Positions 44,044 to 51,833 of a DNA stretch of 64,000 nt are shown here, one piece after another. The stretch lies in NCBI GenBank assembly GCA_023269825.1, contig JAGDWI010000001.1:830350-894349 (forward strand), written 5' to 3'. The notes below the pieces were generated by a model. That model had not been told where the DNA came from. It ran no database searches and was given only the letters and a program-made list of their open reading frames with translations. The translations under genes and the position numbers were made by a program. This stretch comes from Desulfurococcaceae archaeon. Its GTDB lineage: Archaea; Thermoproteota; Thermoprotei_A; Sulfolobales; Desulfurococcaceae. How positions within the stretch are numbered: position 1 is the first letter of the stretch; each line of letters starts with the position of its first letter.

Positions 44044-45171
44044 TTGAAGCTATATGAGTATGAAGCTAAGGAAATCGCTTCCAGGTATGGGATCCCGGTT
44101 CCTCGCGGTAAACTCGCTCGAACACCCGATGAAGCCTACATTGTAGCGAGCGAGCTGGGTTCCACTGTTATTAAGGCTCAAGTGTTAGTCGGCGGTAGAG
44201 GCTTAGCTGGAGGCGTTAAAATCGCTCAAACGCCCTGGGAGGCACGTGAGGCAGCGTTTAAACTACTTGAGTCAAGTATTCGTGGTGTTAAAGTGAACAT
44301 TGTTCTAGTCGAGGAGAAGATATGTGTTTCAAGGGAACTATATCTCTCTTTAACTATTGACCGTGCTATGCGTAAACCCGTGTTCTTAGTTTCAGAGATG
44401 GGCGGCGTTGAAATAGAGGATTTAGCTAGAAAGTACCCGGGTAAAGTACATAGAATCCATGTTGACCCCGAAGTAGGCTACTCTGATTACATGAGTAGAA
44501 TTGCTTTGAGTGCTTTGAACTTACCGTGGAGTAGTCTAAGCGAATTATCCTCAATAATGAAATCTATGTATAGAATCATGGTTGAATACGATGCGGAACT
44601 AGTCGAGTTCAACCCTCTTGCTTATAGTTGCGAGGGTAAATTAATCGCGTTGGATGCTAAGATAATTATAGATGATAATAGTTTACCCCGGCACCCAGAT
44701 CTCCAGGAACTATATGGTAGAGAGTTAACTAGCTACGAGAAGAAAGCTAGGGAACTGGGATTCAGCTACGTTGAATTAGACGGAGACATAGGAGTTATAA
44801 GTAATGGTGCAGGGTTAACTATGGCTACCATGGATTCCATATTATTCTACGGTGGTAAACCCGCTAACTTCCTAGATATTGGTGGAGGAGCTTCGAGAGA
44901 AAGAGTTAGAGAAGCAGTTAAGTTAATGTTGAATCATCCTAGAACCAGAGTACTCCTAGTGAACATATTCGGTGGGATAACGAGGTGTGATGAGGTAGCA
45001 CTTGGTATAATTGAAGCCTTAAAGGAAGTAAGCCAAGTTAAACCCATAGTTGTCAGAATGCTTGGAACAAACGAGGAGGAGGGTAGACGCATATTATTGG
45101 AGCAAGGTATAAGCGTGTTCGTTGAAATGGATGATGCTGTGAAAACAGCAGTGAATTTGACTTTGAAGTGA
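44044..45171 (+). CDS. sucC: Succinyl-CoA synthetase beta subunit
   Basis: ATP-grasp subunit of succinate-CoA ligase. 375 aa from TTG 44044. MKLYEYEAKEIASRYGIPVP, IKAQVLVGGRGLAGGVK (near 42), EFNPLAY near 186 and the C-terminal IVRMLGTNEEEGRRIL are conserved. The start of sucD overlaps its stop by 4 nt. A TCA-cycle enzyme that in fermenters can also make ATP. Confidence 0.93.
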   Translation: MKLYEYEAKEIASRYGIPVPRGKLARTPDEAYIVASELGSTVIKAQVLVGGRGLAGGVKIAQTPWEAREAAFKLLESSIRGVKVNIVLVEEKICVSRELYLSLTIDRAMRKPVFLVSEMGGVEIEDLARKYPGKVHRIHVDPEVGYSDYMSRIALSALNLPWSSLSELSSIMKSMYRIMVEYDAELVEFNPLAYSCEGKLIALDAKIIIDDNSLPRHPDLQELYGRELTSYEKKARELGFSYVELDGDIGVISNGAGLTMATMDSILFYGGKPANFLDIGGGASRERVREAVKLMLNHPRTRVLLVNIFGGITRCDEVALGIIEALKEVSQVKPIVVRMLGTNEEEGRRILLEQGISVFVEMDDAVKTAVNLTLK

Positions 45172-46058
45172 TGGGTATGGGTATACTAGTTAACTCTAAT
45201 ACCAGGGTATTAGTTCAAGGTGTAACGGGTAGAGAGGGAAGTTTCCACACTAAGTTAATGCTGGATTATGGTACTAAAATAGTAGCTGGCACATCACCCG
45301 GGAAGCGTGGTAACTACGTTCACGGAGTCCCAGTATACAATACTGTGCGAGAAGTAATCGCTGAGCAGGGTTCCCCGGATGCTTCAATAGTATTTGTTCC
45401 AGCTAAATTCGCTGCTGATGCAGTGTATGAAGCAATCGACGGCAACATTAAACTCATAGTTGTCATAACTGAGGGCATACCTTTACATGATGAGTTAAAG
45501 TTCGTGAATTATGCTAGGAAACGCGGAGTCATAATAGTAGGCCCTAATACACCGGGCGTGATGACTGTTGAAGAATGCAAACTAGGTATAATGCCCGCGC
45601 ATGTTTTCAGAAAGGGCCGTGTGGGACTCGTATCGAGGAGTGGTACATTAACATACGAGGTGGCAAGAGAGCTCTCGAAGAGAGGTTATGGTGTATCCAC
45701 CGTTATAGGCCTCGGCGGAGACCCTGTAACTGGTTTAGATTTCATCGAGGTTGCAGAGTTGTTCTTCAAGGATAAAGAAACAGACGCTATTGTATTAATT
45801 GGTGAAATAGGTGGAGATGCTGAGGAAAGATTTGCAGAGTATTACAGTGGGGCTTCATCGAAGAAACCCGTAGTAGCATACGTTGCAGGTAAAACCGCTC
45901 CACCAGGTAAAAAAATGGGTCACGCTGGTGCAATTATTTCAATGGGAATGGGTGACTATGAATCAAAGAAGAAATCACTTGAAAAAGCGAGAATACCACT
46001 AGCTGAAACACCTTCACAGATTCCATTGCTCCTAGATGAATTGTTGAAGAAGCAGTGA
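45168..46058 (+). CDS. sucD: Succinyl-CoA synthetase alpha subunit
   Basis: CoA-binding, phosphohistidine-carrying partner of SucC. 296 aa. RVLVQGVTGREGSFHTK near 13, GPNTPGVMTVEE near 125, SRSGTLTYEV near 150, and the phosphorylated His in KMGHAGAIIS near 243. Starts at an ATG (45168 or 45171) inside the end of sucC, so the subunits are translationally coupled. Confidence 0.94.
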   Translation: MMGMGILVNSNTRVLVQGVTGREGSFHTKLMLDYGTKIVAGTSPGKRGNYVHGVPVYNTVREVIAEQGSPDASIVFVPAKFAADAVYEAIDGNIKLIVVITEGIPLHDELKFVNYARKRGVIIVGPNTPGVMTVEECKLGIMPAHVFRKGRVGLVSRSGTLTYEVARELSKRGYGVSTVIGLGGDPVTGLDFIEVAELFFKDKETDAIVLIGEIGGDAEERFAEYYSGASSKKPVVAYVAGKTAPPGKKMGHAGAIISMGMGDYESKKKSLEKARIPLAETPSQIPLLLDELLKKQ

Positions 46059-46130
46059 AATAAAAGTACAAAGTTTTTTACTTCAACAAGAATATTATAG
46101 AGTGTACATGATTCAACGAGGTGGATAAAT

Positions 46131-46667
46131 GTGAGTAAATTAGATAAAATTGGACCAGGAGAAAAAGCCCCGGAGGAAGTACATGTCTTAATTGAAATAC
46201 CTATTGGTAGTGGAGTAAAATACGAGTTAGATAAGGAAACCGGCGTGTTATTCGTAGATAGAATACTCTACACTTCAATGGTTTACCCATTTAACTACGG
46301 ATTTATCCCCGGAACACTGGAGGAAGATGGAGACCCCGTTGACGTCTTAGTTGTATCCTACGATCCCCTGATCCCGGGATCCGTGATCAAAGCTAAACCC
46401 GTGGGCGTGCTTGAAACACAAGATGAGAAAGGGTTTGACGCTAAGATAGTGGCTGTACCATCTGATAAAATAGATCCAAGGTTCCAGGGCATCAGGGATA
46501 TCGCTGATTTACCTGAAGCAGTTAAGCAGAGAATTGAGCACTTCTTCGCACACTATAAAGAACTAGAGAAAGGTAAATGGGTTAAAGTAATAGGCTGGAA
46601 GAGCAGGGAAAACGCGTTAGAGAAAATAAGGAGAGCCATTGAGAGATATAAGGAAGCATTGAAGTAA
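46131..46667 (+). CDS. ppa: Inorganic pyrophosphatase (family I)
   Basis: Hydrolyses PPi to drive biosynthesis. 178 aa from GTG 46131 after [21 protein letters not shown] near 22, [21 protein letters not shown] near 62-82 with the metal-binding Asp residues, and AVPSDKIDP near 118 match the soluble family. The HTH/zinc-ribbon gene starts 1 nt after its stop. Confidence 0.95.
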   Translation: MSKLDKIGPGEKAPEEVHVLIEIPIGSGVKYELDKETGVLFVDRILYTSMVYPFNYGFIPGTLEEDGDPVDVLVVSYDPLIPGSVIKAKPVGVLETQDEKGFDAKIVAVPSDKIDPRFQGIRDIADLPEAVKQRIEHFFAHYKELEKGKWVKVIGWKSRENALEKIRRAIERYKEALK

Positions 46668-46668
46668 A

Positions 46669-47007
46669 GTGGGTTTTTTGGCTCAACTAACAACTAGAGA
46701 GAAGATCATAGAGATTCTTAGAAGCACGAATAAGCCTCTTACCGCGGATGAATTAGCTATGGTTCTCGGCTCTGATTTAACAGCTAAGGATATATATGAG
46801 CACTTGTCACATGTAGCTAAAACCCTGAGATCAAGGAGCAAGGGACTCGAAGTACTTGTAATGGAGCCCCCGCGCTGCAGGAAATGCGGATACGTGTTCA
46901 AAGACCTCGATAAACCGAAGAAGCCGAGTAAGTGTCCTCGTTGTAAGAGCGAGTGGATTTCTCCACCGAGGTTCATTATTATGAGTAAAACTAAGCTGGA
47001 TCAATGA
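46669..47007 (+). CDS. HTH plus zinc-ribbon regulator (COG3357-like)
   Basis: 112 aa. An N-terminal HTH (LTADELAMVLGSDLTAKDIYEHLSHV) is followed by a C-terminal zinc ribbon CRKCGYVF ... CPRCKSEW. Starts GTG 46669 or TTG 46678. Its 3' end overlaps the convergent helical gene by 17 nt. Family members are predicted transcription regulators, function unverified. Confidence 0.8.
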   Translation: MGFLAQLTTREKIIEILRSTNKPLTADELAMVLGSDLTAKDIYEHLSHVAKTLRSRSKGLEVLVMEPPRCRKCGYVFKDLDKPKKPSKCPRCKSEWISPPRFIIMSKTKLDQ

Positions 47008-47317
47008 ATGCTGTAACCAGTTTCTTGAACTCATCTGGTTTTTCAAATAAGAGGTTCAATAACTCATCGACGTTAATTCTTTTATTTGAAGTAGTTACGA
47101 GTGGTTTAATCAATAATTCACGTATAATGAAGCGAGCTACATCCGTGTTTGAGTATAAGTCTTTTAAGGCATCAACTATTAGCTCTGGTTTATTTACTAG
47201 TGTTTCAAGTACTGATGAATTATACCTTGTCTTACAGTATAATTCGAGAGTTGAAAACAAACCTGGGATAACCATGTTAGCTCTTGAAATCACGGCGTCG
47301 AACATGTCTTCTCTCAC
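46991..47317 (-). CDS. Small helical protein of the RiPP-like operon
   Basis: 108 aa, all-helical, unrecognised. A single Cys, no signal peptide. Its start overlaps the end of the radical SAM/SPASM gene by 4 nt, so it is coupled to the maturase; a role as chaperone, immunity or leader-handling protein is conceivable but not supported by any motif. Confidence 0.7.
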   Translation of the reverse strand: MREDMFDAVISRANMVIPGLFSTLELYCKTRYNSSVLETLVNKPELIVDALKDLYSNTDVARFIIRELLIKPLVTTSNKRINVDELLNLLFEKPDEFKKLVTAFIDPA

Positions 47318-48678
47318 CTTATCACCTTTTCAATTGCGTAACTTTTTTCTCCTTCACTCTTAATAATGTCCTTATAATTCGACATGATGTAAGCTCGTAG
47401 TAGTTTCTCAATGTATTCATCTCCATATATTACGCGTAGACATGTAGGTATGTTCTTGTACTGTAAGTAAACGCATCCTCCGTAACATATCGGAGCATAC
47501 TTGCAGTTCACAGTGCACTCTGGGTCATTCAGTATTGGCTTATACCTATGTGGATCTAGCACCATTAATTTCTCAGTAGCTATTTTTCCAACTGGTTTAG
47601 TATACATGTAAGCTGGACACATGTATATGTTTAAATTTTCATCTACAGCGTAACCAGTTACATACTTACACATGCATGGCCCCTTAACGAACATTTTATC
47701 TACTTTAAACCCTTTTCTCGCAGCGTATTCCACAGCGTCAACTATTCTCCTAGATATATTCCTATAGTATTCAAGCATGCTACTAGATTTTTTCAAGGGG
47801 TTGTACATATTCGCTTGATCGGGGTGCACAGTGGATAAATCAATTGTTCCTAGTTTACTTTGTACTCCTATCTCAGCTAAGTAATCTATGAGTTCTTCGA
47901 CGTGGTCGACGTTGTGTTCATCCACGTTTACTCTTACTCCAACGTATTTACCGTATTCGTCTAGTAGTTTAACGAGGTTGCTTGTAATTACATCGAATGA
48001 TCCACTTCCATTCTTGAAGGGCCTTCTTTTATCATGTATCTCGCGTAATCCATCAATAGTTACTTGTACAGCGTCAACTCCGTGAATTACGTCTTCAACT
48101 TCTTTATTTAGGATTGTTCCATTAGTTATCAGCATTAACTCTCTTTGAACACTATATCTAACAGATAGTTCCTCTACTTCACGTACAATGCGTTTAGCCA
48201 TCAATGGATTTAATAATGGTTCACCACCGTAGAGTGCTATAGCTATTAACTCGTATCCTTCTCGAGCACGCCTCTCGAGGAAACCTCTCAGGATCTTCCA
48301 ATTATTCTCCGTTAAATCACTCCCCTCAATTGTTTTCCTGAGTGATTGGTAACAGTATTTACACGCTAAATTACACTTACTCGTTAAACCCAGAAACATA
48401 GCTATTGACTTGCTTTGAAACCTGGATTCACGTGAAAACTTGTAGAATACTTCGTTTTCATCTAGATCATCGTTTAATAGAATATTAACTGAGAGTAATT
48501 CATCGCGGATCACTGGATTAGAGGCGAGTGCTCCGATGTCACCGCTCCTAATAGCGGACCCCGTCTCCTTGTCAACTAGTGTGAGCGAACCATATAGTGT
48601 ATTAAATACTATGTCATAATGAGAGTTTAGTGAAAAAACGAGATTATATTTCGATAACTTAGTCAAATTTATTTTCAC
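47314..48678 (-). CDS. Radical SAM/SPASM peptide maturase
   Basis: 454 aa from GTG 48678. About 95 N-terminal residues form an alpha/beta extension that may be a leader-peptide recognition domain. The radical SAM motif CNLACKYCYQSL (near 102-110) and LYGGEPLLNP follow, and VTIDGLREIHDKRRP is typical of SPASM enzymes. The C-terminal SPASM region has the auxiliary-cluster Cys (GPCMC, MCPAY, CTVNCKYAPICYGGC, CL). Such enzymes cross-link Cys peptides; a Cys-rich small ORF lies 10 nt upstream. Confidence 0.88.
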   Translation of the reverse strand: MKINLTKLSKYNLVFSLNSHYDIVFNTLYGSLTLVDKETGSAIRSGDIGALASNPVIRDELLSVNILLNDDLDENEVFYKFSRESRFQSKSIAMFLGLTSKCNLACKYCYQSLRKTIEGSDLTENNWKILRGFLERRAREGYELIAIALYGGEPLLNPLMAKRIVREVEELSVRYSVQRELMLITNGTILNKEVEDVIHGVDAVQVTIDGLREIHDKRRPFKNGSGSFDVITSNLVKLLDEYGKYVGVRVNVDEHNVDHVEELIDYLAEIGVQSKLGTIDLSTVHPDQANMYNPLKKSSSMLEYYRNISRRIVDAVEYAARKGFKVDKMFVKGPCMCKYVTGYAVDENLNIYMCPAYMYTKPVGKIATEKLMVLDPHRYKPILNDPECTVNCKYAPICYGGCVYLQYKNIPTCLRVIYGDEYIEKLLRAYIMSNYKDIIKSEGEKSYAIEKVIR

Positions 48679-48688
48679 CGAGAGATTC

Positions 48689-48805
48689 TTATTTCTTCGT
48701 GATGATTAATCCACAAACAGTTCTACAGAACGTTCCGCAGAAATTCGGCTCCTTAACGCTGGTGATTCCCCTCTCAAGAACTATGACTTTGCTCTGCGGC
48801 ATCAT
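48689..48805 (-). CDS. Candidate Cys-rich RiPP precursor peptide
   Basis: 38-codon ORF (MMPQSKVIVLERGITS...) ending PNFCGTFCRTVCGLIITKK, so C-x3-C-x3-C in the last third, with a charged leader-like N-terminus. GGGTGT precedes the ATG at 48805 (second ATG 48802). The maturase GTG is 10 nt past the stop. No other explanation for a Cys-rich peptide directly upstream of a SPASM enzyme is evident. Peptide modification is inference. Confidence 0.72.
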   Translation of the reverse strand: MMPQSKVIVLERGITSVKEPNFCGTFCRTVCGLIITKK

Positions 48806-48837
48806 TTTACACCCACATATATATACTTATTGTTTCC

Positions 48838-48854
48838 CCTTTTTAAGGTTTTCG
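48838..48854 (-). promoter_or_regulatory. BRE/TATA promoter of the RiPP-like operon
   Basis: Minus strand CGAAAACCTTAAAAAGG, very like the promoter of the tRNA 5' half (CGAAAACCTTTATAAAC). Predicted start near 48819, giving a 14-nt leader that includes GGGTGT. An alternative TATATATATG lies closer to the ATG. Confidence 0.5.
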
Positions 48855-48918
48855 TGTTTTTCCTAATACACTTAAACACTAATCCTGAAATCCCAAATTA
48901 GCTATTTTAGCGGCCTCT

Positions 48919-48931
48919 CCTATATAAATAC
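48919..48931 (+). promoter_or_regulatory. TATA box for a leaderless HTH gene
   Basis: CCTATATAAATAC, centred at about 48925; a start site 26 nt downstream falls on the ATG at 48952. Confidence 0.6.
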
Positions 48932-48951
48932 TTGGATATCTGGGGAATCAT

Positions 48952-49518
48952 ATGTCCATGAACCCAGTTGAGTACTATGGGAAAAGAGTTCATATTGGTA
49001 CGTATGGAGCTGTGAGTAAAGAGGTTGCATTGCTCGAGAATCTTACTCGGAGAGCTATCATTTACTTTCTAGCTACTCGTGGACCATTGACTCTAAAGGA
49101 GTTATCTGAGTCGCTTAAACTCGCTCCCTCAACGATACATGATCATATTAGGAAGCTCAAAGAAGCAGGTTTCATTGAGGAAGCATCTGATTTCCCTAAG
49201 AGATTCAAAGTTGAAGTACACTATAGGTTAAGGATTCCATTCATGCTTACTAGTGAGTTGAATTTAGTTGAGAAAACGCTTATGCCTCAATTCGATTACA
49301 TTAGAAACTCTCTGGACAAAGCCGCAAGGGAGATCGAGGAGACTTTAAGGAACACTAAGTTAAAGTGCCTTGAGTACTTACCCGAGAACTCAAAGGATCG
49401 ATTTCTTCACACGTTATCTCTAGCTTTAATTGTTCAAGCCTCATTTAAAGCAATATTGGAGCTTGTGGGTAAATCCCTTGTTTACGCCATGGTGAATGAT
49501 TTAGGAGAAAACAAGTAG
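48952..49518 (+). CDS. ArsR-like winged-helix regulator
   Basis: 188 aa, with HTH (PLTLKELSESLKLAPSTIHDHIRKLKEAGFIEE) in the N-terminal half and a helical C-terminal domain. The ATG lies where TATA geometry predicts the 5' end, so the mRNA is likely leaderless. It is divergent from the RiPP-like operon across 146 nt and could be its regulator, though that is only positional. Confidence 0.8.
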   Translation: MSMNPVEYYGKRVHIGTYGAVSKEVALLENLTRRAIIYFLATRGPLTLKELSESLKLAPSTIHDHIRKLKEAGFIEEASDFPKRFKVEVHYRLRIPFMLTSELNLVEKTLMPQFDYIRNSLDKAAREIEETLRNTKLKCLEYLPENSKDRFLHTLSLALIVQASFKAILELVGKSLVYAMVNDLGENK

Positions 49519-49529
49519 TTTTAATTCTC

Positions 49530-50582
49530 TCATTGAAGTATTACTTGAATAGTGTTCTTCGGGTTAACTCTCTTAATTCTCCCAGTTATTAGTCCATGAG
49601 CAACTATTGGTAAAGCTATTGTTGCATCCACGTGTACTGTTCTCTTCCTAGCGTGGGGTGATACTTTGCCCCAACTAACAGCTTCCTCCAGTGTTGCACC
49701 ACTTAAACCACCCCATTGTGGTAGATCTGTTGTGAATTGAACAATGTACTCGAATCCCTTATAGTAGTCGTGTAATCCCTCCTCGTACTCAGCTATTAGT
49801 GTTTGAGCTACAGTCATTAAGTTAACGTAGTCTTTTGGTACTCCTCCACCTATGTATATTGCTGACAGCTTCCTACTTTGTCTACCGATCTCCACTAACT
49901 GGTAGAAGTCTTTAACCATATCTAACACTATTCTCTTACCTCTCCTATACGCTTGTAGTAGAGCCATACCGTATCCACTATCAACAAGTGCAGGCGAGAA
50001 GACTGGTACTTTTGCTCTATATGCTGCTGAAACAATGCTGTCAATGTTTCTCTCATCTAGGTATTCTCCGAACTCGTATAGGAACTCTGGTGTTGAGTAT
50101 GTTTTATTGTCTGGTAGTGTTTCAACGAATTCTTTTATTAATGCCTCCATTTTCCTGTAGTCTAGTTCACTCGCCACGGTGTCATAGAATCTATCATACT
50201 TATGCTTCAACAACATTTCATCATCTACGCACGGGTTTACCTTATAGTACTTGAACCCCATTGCTTCATATATGTCTTCACTTATAATGGCCCCAGTTGA
50301 TACTACTACGTCGACGTATCTTTCCTCTACTAGCCACTTTATTATCTTCCACATTCCAGCAGTACTCATTGAACCAGCTAAACCCAGGAACACAGTGTTA
50401 TCTGGGTCTTGAAGCATTTCCAATAATACTCTGTATGCTTCACCTAGTGCTCTACCTTGAAAAGAGGTATTACTCATCTCTAGTAGTAATTCATGTATGT
50501 TTCTCTCCTTGACTTCTATGGGTTTAACTTCTCCATACGTGAACACGGGTCTCTCACTCAAATCATACACCAATGAGACCAT
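49530..50582 (-). CDS. dys: Deoxyhypusine synthase
   Basis: NAD-dependent transfer of aminobutyl from spermidine to aIF5A. 350 aa: VFLGLAGSMSTAGMWKII near 76, VSTGAIISEDIYEAMG near 98, SPALVDSGYG near 190, IGGGVPKDYV near 254 and the catalytic Lys in EEAVSWGKV near 307. ATG 50582 is preceded by GGTGAG and a TATA (TATTTATAAAT). Strong family match. Confidence 0.94.
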   Translation of the reverse strand: MVSLVYDLSERPVFTYGEVKPIEVKERNIHELLLEMSNTSFQGRALGEAYRVLLEMLQDPDNTVFLGLAGSMSTAGMWKIIKWLVEERYVDVVVSTGAIISEDIYEAMGFKYYKVNPCVDDEMLLKHKYDRFYDTVASELDYRKMEALIKEFVETLPDNKTYSTPEFLYEFGEYLDERNIDSIVSAAYRAKVPVFSPALVDSGYGMALLQAYRRGKRIVLDMVKDFYQLVEIGRQSRKLSAIYIGGGVPKDYVNLMTVAQTLIAEYEEGLHDYYKGFEYIVQFTTDLPQWGGLSGATLEEAVSWGKVSPHARKRTVHVDATIALPIVAHGLITGRIKRVNPKNTIQVILQ

Positions 50583-50604
50583 ATCTCACCGAATTTATAA
50601 ATAG

Positions 50605-50622
50605 TTGTCAACAGTGACAACA
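50605..50622. repeat. 6-bp inverted repeat GTTGTC-N6-GACAAC
   Basis: GTTGTC AACAGT GACAAC lies between the dys TATA box and the tRNA end. It could be a terminator stem for the tRNA or an operator for dys; no T-run follows on either strand, so its function is unclear. Confidence 0.35.
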
Positions 50623-50636
50623 ACCGGGGATCAGTG

Positions 50637-50745
50637 TGCCGCCGCCGGGATTTGAACCCGGGACAACCGGATCTCTCCTGGGCGACTCCTGTTCAAGCAT
50701 TAACCCGTATGAGTCCGGCGCTCTGCCGGGCTGAGCTACGGCGGC
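50637..50745 (-). tRNA. tRNA with CAT anticodon (elongator Met or Ile2) and a 35-nt intron
   Basis: Minus strand: acceptor GCCGCCG/CGGCGGC with A73, D arm GCTC/GAGC, anticodon stem CCGGA/TCCGG, loop CTCATA-A with anticodon CAT at 50711-50709, T arm CCGGG-TTCAAAT-CCCGG. The intron at 37/38 runs 50707-50673. It lacks the A1-T72 initiator signature. Met-elongator versus Ile2 (CAU read after agmatidine modification) cannot be separated here. Confidence 0.93.
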
Positions 50746-50851
50746 ACCCATCAAATATTAGAATTTTCAAAGCCTTAAAAACTTACTATGTATTTATTTT
50801 ATTATTTTACCGTGGTTTCACTTTAATTTAGTTTGAAAACCAATGTGATGG

Positions 50852-51802
50852 GTGTGGAGTTTGAGCAGTGAGAGGAAAGTCGTTGTTTTAAGCCTGGATC
50901 TAAATAGTTTAATCTACGTTGCATCAATAATAGTGCTAATAGTTCTAGCAGCGTGGATAATGATATATGATTACAGCGTTAACTATGTATGGGTTATTCC
51001 TCTAGACCACGGGAGAGAAGTGTTCACGTACTATAAGTCGAATATTATTGTGAACATCTACAACGTCGTAGATAACTATAGGAGCATTATTGGGTTAAGC
51101 GGCGTCACTGGAAAAATCATTGTAGCTAGCAGTGGAGATTACTCGATAATCTACGCTGGTGGGTTGAACGCTTATGTTTCAGCTATTGCTATACTTACAC
51201 CAATAATCTACATCGCTGTAACCAGGAAGATGAGGAAATTAATTGGGATGAAAACTAATCGTGGATTACTCATGACTACTCTATTATTACTGTTGTTCAT
51301 ATTACCATTAGTTTCATTAGTATTCTACGTTAACGCTGGGTTCAATAATGGTTTCACGGTTAGCGAGGAACCTGTTAGAGTACTATATTTCAAGGATTTA
51401 AACTACGCTGTAACCAATGTAACTGGGTCTCCTCAATACGTTTACATTATTAGAGACGAGGTTCAAGGAGGATTAGCTCTCGTCGCGTTTAAAACAAACC
51501 TAGGTGACCAAGTTTTACCAATAGTTGCTCTAGATGTTGCAACACCTAGCGGTAGGTACAGTGAGTTGACTTACACGAAGTCACTGTACCTAGTTGACAG
51601 TGTTCTCAACATAACTGTGATTTCTCCTGCACCACTAGTTAACTCGTCTTTAACCTACTATAAAGCAGTTTTCAGGGAGATGAGTAGTGAGACACCAACA
51701 TTAATTACTCTGACACCTGTCCTAATGCTAGCAACTAGTACTGTACTGGGTTATGTTACCGGTAGAATCGTGGGGAAACAAGGAGGAGCTAGAAGAGATT
51801 AA
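50852..51802 (+). CDS. Hypothetical membrane protein
   Basis: 316 aa. Membrane helices near 18-40 (LNSLIYVASIIVLIVLAAWIM), 103-122 (AIAILTPIIYIAV), 133-155 (LLMTTLLLLLFILPLVSLVFYV) and one near the C-terminus; an external loop with N-x-T sequons lies between. Start GTG 50852 or TTG 50861 (GGTG 6 nt upstream of the latter). Adjacent and convergent to the S-layer gene. Family not recognised. Confidence 0.75.
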   Translation: MWSLSSERKVVVLSLDLNSLIYVASIIVLIVLAAWIMIYDYSVNYVWVIPLDHGREVFTYYKSNIIVNIYNVVDNYRSIIGLSGVTGKIIVASSGDYSIIYAGGLNAYVSAIAILTPIIYIAVTRKMRKLIGMKTNRGLLMTTLLLLLFILPLVSLVFYVNAGFNNGFTVSEEPVRVLYFKDLNYAVTNVTGSPQYVYIIRDEVQGGLALVAFKTNLGDQVLPIVALDVATPSGRYSELTYTKSLYLVDSVLNITVISPAPLVNSSLTYYKAVFREMSSETPTLITLTPVLMLATSTVLGYVTGRIVGKQGGARRD

Positions 51803-51833
51803 AAATAAAAAATTTTTAATTACTTAAAGTTGT

